From: Micromonospora pattaloongensis
GTDB lineage: Bacteria > Actinomycetota > Actinomycetes > Mycobacteriales > Micromonosporaceae
DNA length: 64,000 nt
Direction of reading: 5' to 3'
Assembly (NCBI RefSeq): GCF_900107255.1
Contig: NZ_FNPH01000001.1
Location: forward strand, 868,001 to 932,000
A program made the position numbers and the translations under genes. Below the pieces are notes generated by a model. That model had not been told where the DNA came from. It did not search any database and worked only from the letters and a program-made list of their open reading frames with translations. This document shows positions 17,487 to 25,945 of the stretch, piece after piece (within the stretch, counting starts at the first letter, position 1; every line of letters begins with the position of its first letter).

Positions 17487-19739
17487 TCAGCCTGACAGTC
17501 GCCCCCGCAGTGCTTCGGCGCCTGGGTGACCGAGCCGGTCGAGCAGGCTCAGCGCACGGCGCCAGGCCGCCCGCGCACCCGACAGATCACCAACCACGAC
17601 TCGGGCGTCACCGAGGTGGAGCAGCACCTCGGCCTGCAAGAACTCGTCGCCGAGCATGGTGAAGAGCCGCAGCGCCCGGCGGTAACATCGCGTCGCGGCG
17701 ACCTGGTCACCGAGGTGGGCGTGCGCGTAGCCGAGGGTGTCCCAGGCGCTGGCCTCACCGTGCCGGTCACCCACCGCCCGGAGTTGGCGGATGGCGCGGC
17801 GGGCGCAACCGCGCGCCGGATGGTACCGGCCGAGCTGGGCGTTACTCCAGGCGATCGAGTTCAACGACTCCGCCGCCGGTCCACGTCGACCTTCGGCCCG
17901 GAACAGCACGAACGCCTGGCGTGAGTGCCACATTGCCACCTGGTGCCGACTCGAGCCAGTGAACACCGCGGCGAGGGTTTGCTGCGCCCGCGCCTGCCCA
18001 AAGGGGTCGTCGAGAGCGCGGGACAGCTCCAACGCGGATCGGGCCTCGGCCTCCGCCAGGTCGTACCGGGCCAGCCGCAGTTGGGCACGGGCGAGCCCGC
18101 GGTGGGCGTAGGACTGCCCGACCTGATCGGCTGCCGCCCGCGCGGCGGTCAGCGCGGCACGCTGCATGGAAACCTGCTCCCTCCACCGGCCACTGCGTTG
18201 TAGGTAGGTGGTGACCGCCCAGGCCAGCCGCCAGGCGTGGGCACCACGGCCGGTCACGCCGGCCCATTCGACGACCCGCAGCAGGGTCGGGAGTTCCCGG
18301 GCGAACCACGTTGCGGCGCTGGCTGCCCCGCCCACCGGCGAGGTCACCACCCCGGCCCCGAGCGGCCAGGCCGGCAGGCCTTCGCGGCTCGGCTCCAACC
18401 GGCGGGCCGAAGCCAGCGCGGTACCCAGGTAGTGGTCGAACATCCGGTGCTCGGCGCAGGCGCGCACCGCGTCCGGTTCGGTTGACCGGACCAGCTCTCG
18501 GGCGTAGGCGCGGATCAGATCGTGCAGCGCGAACCGGTCGCCCCCGACTCGCGTGACCAGGCTCGCCTGCACCAACTCAGCCAGTACCGGGCGCACCCGG
18601 GCGGCGGGGATGCCGGCGAGACTCGCTGCCAGGGCCACCGTGAATTCGGCCCCCGGGTGCAGTCCCAGCAGCCGGAACAGCCGGGCGGCCGACCCCGTCA
18701 GCACCCCGTGGGACAGCGAGAAAAGCGTCCGCAGGTCGGTCGCCGGGTCAACTCCGGCGAACGGGTGCAACTCGCCGTCGGACGACCGTAGCTCGGCGGC
18801 GAGGTCGCGCAACCGCAGCTCCGGCTCGGTGGTGATCCGGGCCGCGACCACCGCCAGCGCCAGCGGCAGCCGGGCACACCGCTCGATGATTTCCGCGGTG
18901 GCGGCCGGCTCGGTCGCCAATCGGGCCGGCCCCAGACGCCTGGTGAGCAACGCGTACGACTCGGCGGCGGTGAGCATGTCCAGCGGCATCGACCAGGCGC
19001 CGTGTCCGACCACCAGGCCGGCCAGCCGGCTCCGGCTGGTGACCAGGACCAGGCAGCCGGAGGTGCCGGGCAACAGCGGTCGGACCTGTTCGGCGTCGCG
19101 GGCGTTGTCCAGCACGAGCAGCATCCGGCGCTGGACCAACAGGCTGCGCAGCAGCGCGTCCTGCGCCGGCACCTCGACCGGCATCCGGGCCGGCGACACG
19201 CCGAGAGCACCGAGCAGCGTCCGCAACGCCTCCTCTCCGGCCATCGACGCGCCGTCCCCCTCCCATCCGCGCAGGTTGACGTAGAGCTTCCCGTCCGGGA
19301 ACCGATCAGCCACCTGATGCGCCCAGTGGACGGCCAGGGTGGTCTTCCCGACACCGGCCATGCCGGAGATGGCCACCACGGTCGTCCGCGGCGCGGCCGA
19401 ATCGAGCAGGGCGGTGAGCCGGTGCAGCTCTGCACACCTGCCGACGAAGTACTCGGCGTCGGCGGGCAACTGTCCGGGCACCGGCCAGTCCGCCAGGGAG
19501 CTCGGATCAGCGGGTCGCCGCCGTCGCGTTGAAAGCAGATCAGAGCAGAACCGGTCTCGCTCGGCCCCCGAGAGGGCGAAGGCGTCGGCGAGCAGCCGCA
19601 CGGTGCTCGGCCGGGGGCGCGCAACCCTGCCGGCCTCGATGTCACGGATACCTCGCACGCTGACGCCGACGCGCGCGGCCAACTCCTCCTGGCTGATCCC
19701 CAGCCGCTCCCGATGCGTCCGAACGATCGCACCGAGCAC
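17487..19739 (-). CDS. XRE-family regulator with NB-ARC ATPase and TPR repeats
   Basis: Residues about 1-60 form an XRE helix-turn-helix (RLGISQEELAARVGVSVRGIRDIE). An NB-ARC/STAND ATPase follows, with P-loop ISGMAGVGKTTLA, Walker-B-like RRMLLVLDNA and the RNBS-type VLVTSRSRLAG. The last 300 residues are TPR-like helices (SYAHRGLARAQLRLARYDLAEAEA and similar). This resembles AfsR/SARP-like STAND regulators but with an XRE instead of an OmpR-type DNA-binding domain. It presumably switches with ATP and a ligand sensed by the TPRs. GGAGGT just before a GTG favours the 19739 start; an ATG at 19754 is the alternative. No obvious biosynthetic cluster adjoins it. Confidence 0.85.
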   Translation of the reverse strand: MLGAIVRTHRERLGISQEELAARVGVSVRGIRDIEAGRVARPRPSTVRLLADAFALSGAERDRFCSDLLSTRRRRPADPSSLADWPVPGQLPADAEYFVGRCAELHRLTALLDSAAPRTTVVAISGMAGVGKTTLAVHWAHQVADRFPDGKLYVNLRGWEGDGASMAGEEALRTLLGALGVSPARMPVEVPAQDALLRSLLVQRRMLLVLDNARDAEQVRPLLPGTSGCLVLVTSRSRLAGLVVGHGAWSMPLDMLTAAESYALLTRRLGPARLATEPAATAEIIERCARLPLALAVVAARITTEPELRLRDLAAELRSSDGELHPFAGVDPATDLRTLFSLSHGVLTGSAARLFRLLGLHPGAEFTVALAASLAGIPAARVRPVLAELVQASLVTRVGGDRFALHDLIRAYARELVRSTEPDAVRACAEHRMFDHYLGTALASARRLEPSREGLPAWPLGAGVVTSPVGGAASAATWFARELPTLLRVVEWAGVTGRGAHAWRLAWAVTTYLQRSGRWREQVSMQRAALTAARAAADQVGQSYAHRGLARAQLRLARYDLAEAEARSALELSRALDDPFGQARAQQTLAAVFTGSSRHQVAMWHSRQAFVLFRAEGRRGPAAESLNSIAWSNAQLGRYHPARGCARRAIRQLRAVGDRHGEASAWDTLGYAHAHLGDQVAATRCYRRALRLFTMLGDEFLQAEVLLHLGDARVVVGDLSGARAAWRRALSLLDRLGHPGAEALRGRLSG

Positions 19740-19769
19740 GTGACCTCCAGGCATCGACGTACATCAGCA

Positions 19770-19799
19770 ATTATCCCGGTTCGCGACACCGATGGGCAA
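19770..19799 (-). promoter_or_regulatory. Predicted promoter of the XRE/NB-ARC gene
   Basis: On the minus strand a TTGCCC (19794-19799) and a GATAAT (19770-19775) are separated by 18 bp. Transcription would begin around 19763, giving a leader of about 24 nt to the GTG start. Confidence 0.5.
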
Positions 19800-20179
19800 T
19801 GCCTCCCCACGCCACCGGCCAACTCGCCGCACCCGTAAAGCGGGCGCCCGCGCGGCGCGGCCGCGTCACGGCCCGGTAGTCCTGCGGCGTGCTCCCCCGG
19901 GTACGCCGACGCCATCGCCCCTGACAGTTGCGGCTCAGGCCAGCACCGGCCGCCGCTGAAGCGGAGGGGCACCAACGGAGCCTTGTCCCAAAGATGAGAG
20001 AAGCGGCCGAAAAGGCGGGAAAGAAGAAGGCCGCATGGCTCCTCCCCCGCTCACCTCGTCGGCAGCTCTCCGCCGATGTTCACTTGGTGGCGGTTGGTTG
20101 CGCTTCGCTGGGTCGAGCTGGGGTCACCTGGCCCTGACCCTGCGTAGCCTCACTTCCCCGGCGATCGTAGGCTCGCCGC
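19800..20179. other. Intergenic region, no gene seen
   Basis: About 380 bp upstream of the XRE/NB-ARC promoter. It includes a purine-rich stretch (around 19990-20035) unlike the surroundings. No ribosome site, RNA gene or repeat was recognised. Confidence 0.45.
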
Positions 20180-20362
20180 ATGGCGTCGGTGATCGACATG
20201 GTGGGACTTGTTTTCGTCGTCGCTCTCCTACTGACCGTCGTGGTGGTCATAGCGATGCGCCTGTTAAAGCCAAAGCGGTCCCGGCCCGATGACGAATCCA
20301 CTGGTTACCCGCTTCACCCGCCAGTGGACGGGGGCGGCGATGCAGGTGGGGGCAGCGAGTAG
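20180..20362 (+). CDS. Small single-pass membrane protein, hypothetical
   Basis: 60 residues, ATG start: an N-terminal hydrophobic helix (MVGLVFVVALLLTVVVVIAM), a basic stop-transfer cluster (RLLKPKRSR) and a Pro/Gly-rich tail (PPVDGGGDAGGG). This helix-plus-basic layout is what a real small membrane protein looks like and is unlikely from random GC-rich sequence. No Shine-Dalgarno is visible. No family recognised. Confidence 0.5.
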   Translation: MASVIDMVGLVFVVALLLTVVVVIAMRLLKPKRSRPDDESTGYPLHPPVDGGGDAGGGSE

Positions 20363-20619
20363 TCATTCAAGTGCGAGCAGCGGGTCTTCAGTTTGGGAGA
20401 GCGTGCTCAACCGGCCGTGATGGCCGAAACGCCTGCGGCCGGCAGCAGAGCCGAATGCCGCTCGTGCCCGCTCATGACCGCTGCGCGCCACGGTTACTGG
20501 CCCGTGGACGGCCCGTCACGGCCACCGGCTTGCACGCGTCCCTGCGGCACGCCGAGTGGTCCGGCCCGAGCCCGGTCCGCCCGCGCGGACCCGGCCTGCG
20601 GATTCGACCGCCGGCTTTG

Positions 20620-20649
20620 TTGATCAATCGGCGGGGTGTCGGTTAGCGT
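20620..20649 (+). promoter_or_regulatory. Predicted promoter giving a leaderless lipoprotein mRNA
   Basis: TTGATC (20620-20625) and TAGCGT (20644-20649) are 18 bp apart. The GTG start at 20657 lies seven bases after the -10 element, so the transcript would begin at or next to the start codon. The region has no Shine-Dalgarno, consistent with leaderless translation. Confidence 0.5.
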
Positions 20650-20656
20650 ACCGGCC

Positions 20657-21166
20657 GTGAAGCGCTTTCGGGTTACCTCCACTGTGTTGCTCTGTGCCTC
20701 CCTGATGACTCTCGCCGCCTGCGGCGGGGAGGACAGCGCCACCACGGCCGTCTCCACGCCGTCCGCCTCCACGCCGTCCGCCTCCACGGCTTCTTCCTCG
20801 ACGGCCGCGCCGTCGACGTCGGCGAGCACCACGGCCGCCGCGAGCGACAAGGAGCTCTGCGAGTCCGCCAAGAAGGCGAGCGACGACGGACGGGCGCTGC
20901 TCGTCAAGGCCGCGCGGTCCGGCAAGGCGCCGACGCCGGCCGATTTCAAGGAGATCCTGACGGATCTGGAGCAGAAGTTCACCACGGCTGCCGCCGCCGG
21001 GGGCGACGGCAAGGTAGCCCGCATCATGAAGCAGTTCGCTGCGGAGGCCGCGAAGGCGGCAGCTGCCGCGGACCCGGGGACCGCCGCCGACAACCCCGCC
21101 TTCCTCAAGGTCGGCGCGGACCTCAGCGCCGCCTGCAAGGCGGTCGGAGTCACCGCCACGTTCTGA
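20657..21166 (+). CDS. Hypothetical lipoprotein with Ser/Thr/Ala-rich linker
   Basis: GTG start at 20657, chosen because it gives a textbook lipoprotein signal (MKRFRVTSTVLLCASLMTLAAC) with LAAC lipobox. After the lipidated Cys comes a low-complexity STPSAS-type linker of about 45 residues, then a helical domain of about 100 residues (DKELCESAKKASDDGRALL to LSAACKAVGV) with two cysteines that could pair. No known family was recognised. It is followed by a 14-bp hairpin. Confidence 0.8.
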   Translation: MKRFRVTSTVLLCASLMTLAACGGEDSATTAVSTPSASTPSASTASSSTAAPSTSASTTAAASDKELCESAKKASDDGRALLVKAARSGKAPTPADFKEILTDLEQKFTTAAAAGGDGKVARIMKQFAAEAAKAAAAADPGTAADNPAFLKVGADLSAACKAVGVTATF

Positions 21167-21194
21167 CGGCTTCGCCACCACCGCCAACGCCACT

Positions 21195-21226
21195 GTCCCC
21201 GCGGACCATGTCTGGTCCGCGGGGAC
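21195..21226 (+). terminator. Hairpin after the lipoprotein gene
   Basis: Perfect 14-bp stem (21195-21208 with 21213-21226), TGTC loop, 28 bp after the stop. No T-run follows. Confidence 0.65.
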
Positions 21227-21423
21227 GCTGGCATATGGGTAGGTGGGAACGAGACTCGGCTACGAGCGGCCGGCGTACCCGGCTGGTGGTCAGCGAGTTG
21301 AATGGAGGGCGACCGGCGCGCGGCGGCCGAAGCCATGAGCAAAGCCTTGTTCGGGGGCTGAGGAGCAGTGGCTCCCAACGTGGTTCCCATGAACCGCCCG
21401 GGCGTCTTCGCAGCGCATACGAA

Positions 21424-21463
21424 AAAGCCCCCGACCTCGCCGTTTTGGCTGGCCGGGGGCTTT
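21424..21463 (-). terminator. Terminator of the tRNA-Arg transcript
   Basis: Stem of 10 bp (21424-21433 with 21454-21463). Read on the minus strand it ends in a TTTTT run, 11 bp past the tRNA-Arg 3' end. Confidence 0.85.
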
Positions 21464-21474
21464 CCCCTGTGTTG

Positions 21475-21547
21475 CGCGCCCGAAGGGACTCGAACCCCTA
21501 ACCTTCTGATCCGTAGTCAGATGCTCTATCCGTTGAGCTACGGGCGC
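21475..21547 (-). tRNA. tRNA-Arg (anticodon ACG)
   Basis: Full cloverleaf on the minus strand: acceptor GCGCCCG pairs with CGGGCGC, anticodon loop CTACGGA (anticodon ACG) on a 5-bp stem, and T-loop GGTTCGAGTCC. The 3' CCA is not encoded. Confidence 0.97.
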
Positions 21548-21582
21548 AGGTGCTCGGTCAGTCTACACAACCAACCTTCGCG

Positions 21583-21673
21583 CGGAGACTCCGGGATTCG
21601 AACCCGGGAGGGGCTTTAAGACCCCAACCGCATTAGCAGTGCGGCGCCATAGACCAGACTAGGCGAAGTCTCC
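21583..21673 (-). tRNA. tRNA-Ser (anticodon GCT)
   Basis: Minus strand. Acceptor GGAGACT pairs with AGTCTCC, anticodon loop CTGCTAA (GCT) on stem CCGCA/TGCGG, long variable arm (GGGGTCTTAAAGCCCC) typical of class II tRNA, and T-arm CCGGGTTCGAATCCCGG. CCA not encoded. It lies 35 bp upstream of tRNA-Arg and is probably on the same transcript. Confidence 0.97.
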
Positions 21674-21894
21674 AGGGTGGCCCAGCAGACCACCGCCGGT
21701 CGAGAATACAGGTCGGTGACGCCAGACGCCAAAGAGGCCTGCCAGGCGTCGCGGCGACGGGACAGCGGCCCACAAACCTGGGCAGACCGCCCGCCCTCGG
21801 TCGCCTGCTCTCCGAGCCACCTGCGACAACACCTGCCGCGGTGCTCGCCCTCCTTCCACCTGGCAAAAGTGAGCGATCGCACTAGGCTGCGTGC

Positions 21895-23148
21895 ATGGAG
21901 GAGCAGCCGACCCCCGAGGCGACGTCCGGCCCAACTAAGCCGACACCACGGCCGCGTACCCCGAGGGCCGCGTTCACCCCGCCCGAGGGCGTCCTCGACG
22001 AGGGCGCGCCCGCCCGGCCCGCCTCACGCGCGCAGTCCGCTCCGGCCGTGCTGTTCCAGCCGCCCGCGGCGGAGACAGCGCCGGCGACCACGACCGGGCC
22101 GGGCCCGGAGACGCCGCCCGCGACGGGCGCGGCGGCAAGCACGGCGCCGAACGTCACCCCCGCAAAGAGGGCCACCCCCGCAAAGAAGGCCACCCCGGCA
22201 AAGAGGGCCACCCCCGCGAACAAGGCCACCCCGGCGGAGAAGGTCACCCCGGCGAAGAAGGCCGGCGGGAAGGCCACCCCGACGACGAAGAAGGCGACGC
22301 CCGCGAAGGCCACGCCCGCGAAGAAGGCCACGCCCGAGAAGGCCACCCCGGTCAAGAAGGCCAGCCCGGCGAAGAAGGCTGCCGCAGAGAAGCAGGCCGC
22401 CGCAGAGAAGCAGGCCGCCGCAGAGAAGCAGGCCGTCGTAGAGAAGCAGGCGGCGGCGACGCCGGCGCCCGCGAAGAAGGCGGTGGTGCCGGCGCAGCCA
22501 CGTCCCGACGTACCCCGGGAGGTGCCGGACGCGCCCACGGCCCGGCGGCTGCTGACGCATCCCGGCTTCGCGCCGGAGCTGCTCGCGCTCGCGGCCGTGC
22601 GGGTCCTCGGACCACACGCCCGCGCCTGGGCCGACGAGCTTCGCGCCACCTATCCCGCGGCCACCGCCGACGGACTGGCGCGGCTCGCCACCCGGCGGTT
22701 CGTCGGGCTGTCCCGGGCCGGTGGGGCGCTGTCGGCGACCGCGGGGCTGCTCGCGCCGGTGGCCGAGATCACCGCCGTGGCGTGGACGCAGGCGGCGCTG
22801 GTGCTGCATCTGGCCGCCGCGTACGGGCGCGACCCGGCGCATCCGGACCGCGCGGCCGACCTGTTGGTGCTCACCCGGGTGCACCCGGACGAGGAGGTGG
22901 CACGGGCGGCGCTGGCGGCCGCGGCAGAGGCGCCGCGCTCCGGTGACGCGCCACTGCACCGGGCCGCCGAGGCGGTCTGGCGGCTGGCCGTTCCGCTTGC
23001 CGCGCAGACGGGCGGGTGGCTGGCGCTGCGCCTGGCGGGCCGGCTGCTGCCGGGTGCGGCGGCGCTCGCGGCGGCGGCCGGCGACTCGGCGGCGGCGGAG
23101 CGGCTGGCGGCGCGGGCGGTCGCGCGCTACCGGGTCACAGCCAGCTGA
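21895..23148 (+). CDS. EcsC-like protein with long Ala/Lys/Pro histone-H1-like N-terminus
   Basis: 417 residues, ATG start; a TAGGCT six bases upstream suggests a near-leaderless promoter. Residues 1-200 are low complexity: a Pro/Thr/Ala stretch, then about 20 TPAKKA-type units, then four AAEKQ units. Such tails resemble histone H1-like proteins and could bind DNA or acidic polymers. Residues about 210-417 form a helical domain with GGALSATAGLLAPVAEITAVAWTQAALVLHLAAAYG and RAADLLVLTRVHPDE, which I tentatively place in the EcsC family. The function of that domain in actinobacteria is unknown. The 3' end overlaps the convergent CPBP gene by 14 bp. Confidence 0.75.
   Translation: MEEQPTPEATSGPTKPTPRPRTPRAAFTPPEGVLDEGAPARPASRAQSAPAVLFQPPAAETAPATTTGPGPETPPATGAAASTAPNVTPAKRATPAKKATPAKRATPANKATPAEKVTPAKKAGGKATPTTKKATPAKATPAKKATPEKATPVKKASPAKKAAAEKQAAAEKQAAAEKQAVVEKQAAATPAPAKKAVVPAQPRPDVPREVPDAPTARRLLTHPGFAPELLALAAVRVLGPHARAWADELRATYPAATADGLARLATRRFVGLSRAGGALSATAGLLAPVAEITAVAWTQAALVLHLAAAYGRDPAHPDRAADLLVLTRVHPDEEVARAALAAAAEAPRSGDAPLHRAAEAVWRLAVPLAAQTGGWLALRLAGRLLPGAAALAAAAGDSAAAERLAARAVARYRVTAS
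22155..22450 (+). repeat. In-frame tandem hexapeptide and 18-bp repeats
   Basis: Degenerate 18-bp units encode TPAKKA/TPAKRA/TPAEKV from about 22155. They are followed at about 22378-22449 by four near-identical 18-bp units (GCCGCCGCAGAGAAGCAG and variants) encoding AAEKQA. Copy number is likely to vary between strains by slippage. Confidence 0.85.
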
Positions 23149-23905
23149 ACCACTCTCGCGGCAGCAGGGCGTAGCCGACGAACGCCACCACGTCCAGCAG
23201 GGTGTGCGCGACGACCAAGGGCAGCACCCGCCGGGTCCGGAGGAAGAAGAGCGCGAAGACGACGCCCATGATCACGTTGCCGATGAATGCCCCGAAGCCC
23301 TGGTAGAGGTGGTAGGAGCCGCGCAGCACCGCGCTGGTGGCGATGACGGCGCCGGTCCGCCAGCCGAGTTCGCGGAGCCGGGTCATCAGGTAGCCGACGA
23401 CCACGACCTCCTCCAGGATGGCGTTCTGGGCGGCCGCGAGGATCAGGACGGGCACGGCCCACCAGAGCTCCGGGAGCGCGGCCGGCACGACGGTGGCGTT
23501 GACGCCGAGCCGCGCGGCGAGCCAGAACAGCACCAGCCCCGGCAGTCCGATGCCGGCCGCCAGCGCGGCGCCCCGGGCGAGGTCGGCGGCGGGGTGGCGG
23601 GCGTCGAGGCCGAGCGTCGCCCGCGCGTCGCCGCGGTCCCGGTTCAGCAGGTGTACGGCGAGCAGCGCCGGCACCAGCGCGAAGACGATGCCGAGAAGTT
23701 GGTAGGTGAGGTCGAGCAGGGGTCGGGACGACTGGGAGGCGTTGAGCGTCGCGGTCTGCTGCGACAGCGGTCGCGCGGCGGTCAGCCGTGCGATCAGCGT
23801 CACCGCTGCGTAGATCGCGGACTGCCCGAGGGACACCCCGAGGACGAGCAGCACCTCGGAGCGGAGCGCGGTGCGGGCGCGCCGGGTCTCCAGATCAACC
23901 GTCAC
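23135..23905 (-). CDS. CPBP family intramembrane glutamic protease (Abi family)
   Basis: 256 residues, ATG start, seven to eight hydrophobic segments. Motif 1 is ILEEVVVVGYLMTRL, in place of the classical EExxxR with the Arg displaced (EEVVVVGYL, R six residues later). Motif 2 is RGSYHLYQGFGAFIGN (usually F/HxxxH), and motif 3 is LVVAHTLLDVVAFVGY. These fit the CAAX-protease/bacteriocin-processing (CPBP) family, which cleaves prenylated or membrane peptides within the bilayer. Convergent 14-bp overlap with the EcsC-like gene. Confidence 0.85.
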   Translation of the reverse strand: MTVDLETRRARTALRSEVLLVLGVSLGQSAIYAAVTLIARLTAARPLSQQTATLNASQSSRPLLDLTYQLLGIVFALVPALLAVHLLNRDRGDARATLGLDARHPAADLARGAALAAGIGLPGLVLFWLAARLGVNATVVPAALPELWWAVPVLILAAAQNAILEEVVVVGYLMTRLRELGWRTGAVIATSAVLRGSYHLYQGFGAFIGNVIMGVVFALFFLRTRRVLPLVVAHTLLDVVAFVGYALLPREWFSWL

Positions 23906-23926
23906 CCGACCACTGTGCCCGAACGA

Positions 23927-24559
23927 TCAATCCAGCGGGACGCGGGACTGCGGGGTGGCGCGGGCGCCGAAGAAGTCCCCGCCCTTGCGCTTGGCATCGT
24001 CGGTCCCCCAGGCGCGGCCCTGCGGGTTCCTGTGGAGCCGGGGAATGTGCTTGGCGCAGTGGATGTACGCCTCTTCCACGCGTACCGCGACCCACCGCTC
24101 GGCGCGGCGGCCGGGCACGGGGTCGACGGGGAGCTGCGGGACGTCCAGCCGCATCTCGTCGTCCTCGACGATCTTCGCGGCCCCGTTGACGTGCAGTCCG
24201 ATGACGTCGCGGAAGAAGTCCACGAAGATGAGGCCGACGTGCGGGTTCTCGCTGATGTTGCCGAGGCTGGCCATCACGCCGTTGCCGCGGTACTCGGGCC
24301 AGGCGAGCCACCGCTCGTTGATGACGTAGACGAAGCCGGGGGGACCGGCGCGGAAGGTGTTGTCGCACTCGCCGCGCGCGTCGGCCGTGGCGACGAACAT
24401 CATCTCCTGGCGGCCGATGAACTCCCGCATCCGCTGGTTGAGGTGGTCGAGGACCTGCTGCTCGTAGAAGCGCTCAGCCCGCTCGGTCGTGCCGTACTGC
24501 TGTTGCAGCACATGCTCACCCGCCGAGCCCGGCAGGTGGACAAGCTGACTGCGCTCCAT
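23927..24559 (-). CDS. Pyridoxamine 5'-phosphate oxidase-like FMN-binding split-barrel protein
   Basis: 210 residues, ATG start. It shows the split-barrel core: MREFIGRQEMMFVATADARGECDNTFRAGPPGFVYV, LAWPEYRGNGVMASLGNISENPHVGLIFVDF and LHVNGAAKIVEDDEM. The GNGVMASLGNISENPHVG segment is the usual FMN/F420 phosphate region. The C-terminal KRKGGDFFGA is common in the subgroup of about 200 residues. Likely a flavin-dependent reductase of unknown substrate. It is divergent from the globin-reductase gene, and both share the 261-bp promoter region. Confidence 0.85.
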   Translation of the reverse strand: MERSQLVHLPGSAGEHVLQQQYGTTERAERFYEQQVLDHLNQRMREFIGRQEMMFVATADARGECDNTFRAGPPGFVYVINERWLAWPEYRGNGVMASLGNISENPHVGLIFVDFFRDVIGLHVNGAAKIVEDDEMRLDVPQLPVDPVPGRRAERWVAVRVEEAYIHCAKHIPRLHRNPQGRAWGTDDAKRKGGDFFGARATPQSRVPLD

Positions 24560-24670
24560 TCACCCCTCCGCTGGGACGTGACATTCGTTACTAAAGGTGC
24601 CTGAGGCATAACCACACGTCGCCCACGTTGACACAGGACGTAGGCACCCGCCAGGCGACGTGAAACAATG

Positions 24671-24687
24671 TCGCACACCCTGTGCGA
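24671..24687. promoter_or_regulatory. 17-bp perfect palindrome in divergent promoter region (candidate operator)
   Basis: TCGCACA-CCC-TGTGCGA, seven-base arms. It lies 112 bp from the FMN-barrel start and 134 bp from the globin-reductase start. Regulator unknown; a redox or NO-responsive repressor is a guess from the neighbours. Confidence 0.5.
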
Positions 24688-24820
24688 TAGCGGCAGACCG
24701 GCGATGCGGCAGTCTTGAACTCGCGTGCACAGGGGCATGGCCACACACCCACGGATCGGTAACCGATCACCGCTCAGTCACGCAGGCATGACGCCGCGTG
24801 CCGTCACGAAGAGGGCGTCA

Positions 24821-25936
24821 ATGGGTAACCTCTCACGGCTGCTGAAAGAGAGCTGGACTCTCGTCGAGGAACAGCAGGACAAGGTCGCCGGCTACTTCTA
24901 CGCTCGGATGTTCCTGTCGAACCCGCACCTGCGTGAACTCTTCCCCGTCCACATGGACGTGCAGCGGGCCCGGCTGCTCGGCGCGATCGTGACCGCCGTG
25001 CAGACGATCGACGACCCGGAGCGGTTCGACGAGTACCTGCGGTCGCTCGGCCGCGACCACCGCAAGTTCCGCGTGGAGCCCGAGCACTACAACGTGGTCC
25101 GGGACGCGCTGCTGGAGGCGTTCCGCACGTTCGCGGGCGAGCAGTGGAGCATCGAGTACGACCAGGCGTGGATCGACGCGTACGACCTGATCGCCCGCAA
25201 GATGCTGTCGGGCGCGGCCGACGACCCGAACCCGCCGTTCTGGCACGCCCAGGTGATCACGCACGAGCGGCGTAGCCGCGACATCGCCGTCTTCACCTGC
25301 CGACCGCTGCAGTATCCGCTGGACTACCGGGCGGGGCAGTACGTCAGCGTCGAGGTGCCGCGCTACCAGCCGCGGCTGTGGCGCACGTACTCGATGGCGA
25401 ACGCGCCGAACGAGGACAACCTGATGGAGTTCCACGTCCGGGCACTCGGCGCCGGGTGGGTCTCCAGCGCGCTCGTCCGCCGGATCCAGCCGGGCGATCT
25501 GCTGCGGCTCGCGGCCCCGATGGGGTCGATGACGCTGGATCGCAAGTCCACCCGCGACATCGTCTGCGTCGCCGGCGGCACCGGGCTCGCCCCGATCAAG
25601 GCGATCATCGACGAGCTGACCCGGTACAACCGGACGCGGTGGGTGCACGTCTTCTACGGCGCGCGGGACCGGGACGACCTGTACGACCTCGAGGCGCTGA
25701 ACCAACTCGCCGCGCACTACCCGTGGTTGACCATCGTGCCGGCGTGCAGCGACGATCCGGGCTTCCCCGGCGAGCACGGCAACGTCTCCGAGGTCGTCGG
25801 CCGGTACGGCCCCTGGAACGACCACGACTTCTTCGTCTCCGGCTCGTCGCAGATGGTCAAGGCGACGCTGCGTACCCTGGCGGAGCTGCAGGTGCCGTCG
25901 ATGCGCATCAAGTACGACGCGTTCGGCGACAGCTGA
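24821..25936 (+). CDS. Globin-coupled FAD/NAD(P)H reductase (flavohemoglobin-like)
   Basis: ATG at 24821 preferred (AGAGGG five bases upstream, and the globin starts at once with MGNLSRLLKESW); an ATG at 24788 is possible. Residues about 1-135 are a globin domain (ESWTLVEEQQDKVAGYFYARMF, with YNVVRDALLEAF). The reductase follows: RTYSMANAP for FAD (RxYS), LRLAAPMGSM and CVAGGTGLAPIKAIIDEL for NAD(P)H, and a C-terminal SGSSQMVKATLRTL. The proximal haem His is probably that in GRDHRKFRVEPEHY. Flavohemoglobins oxidise NO to nitrate or reduce it. The palindrome upstream may make it inducible. Confidence 0.88.
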   Translation: MGNLSRLLKESWTLVEEQQDKVAGYFYARMFLSNPHLRELFPVHMDVQRARLLGAIVTAVQTIDDPERFDEYLRSLGRDHRKFRVEPEHYNVVRDALLEAFRTFAGEQWSIEYDQAWIDAYDLIARKMLSGAADDPNPPFWHAQVITHERRSRDIAVFTCRPLQYPLDYRAGQYVSVEVPRYQPRLWRTYSMANAPNEDNLMEFHVRALGAGWVSSALVRRIQPGDLLRLAAPMGSMTLDRKSTRDIVCVAGGTGLAPIKAIIDELTRYNRTRWVHVFYGARDRDDLYDLEALNQLAAHYPWLTIVPACSDDPGFPGEHGNVSEVVGRYGPWNDHDFFVSGSSQMVKATLRTLAELQVPSMRIKYDAFGDS

Positions 25937-25945
25937 TCGCGGGCG

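Noticed and set aside
22155-22450. Tandem repeats considered as a CRISPR-like array
   Set aside because: Units are 18 bp, in frame, contiguous without spacers and encode TPAKKA/AAEKQA peptides.
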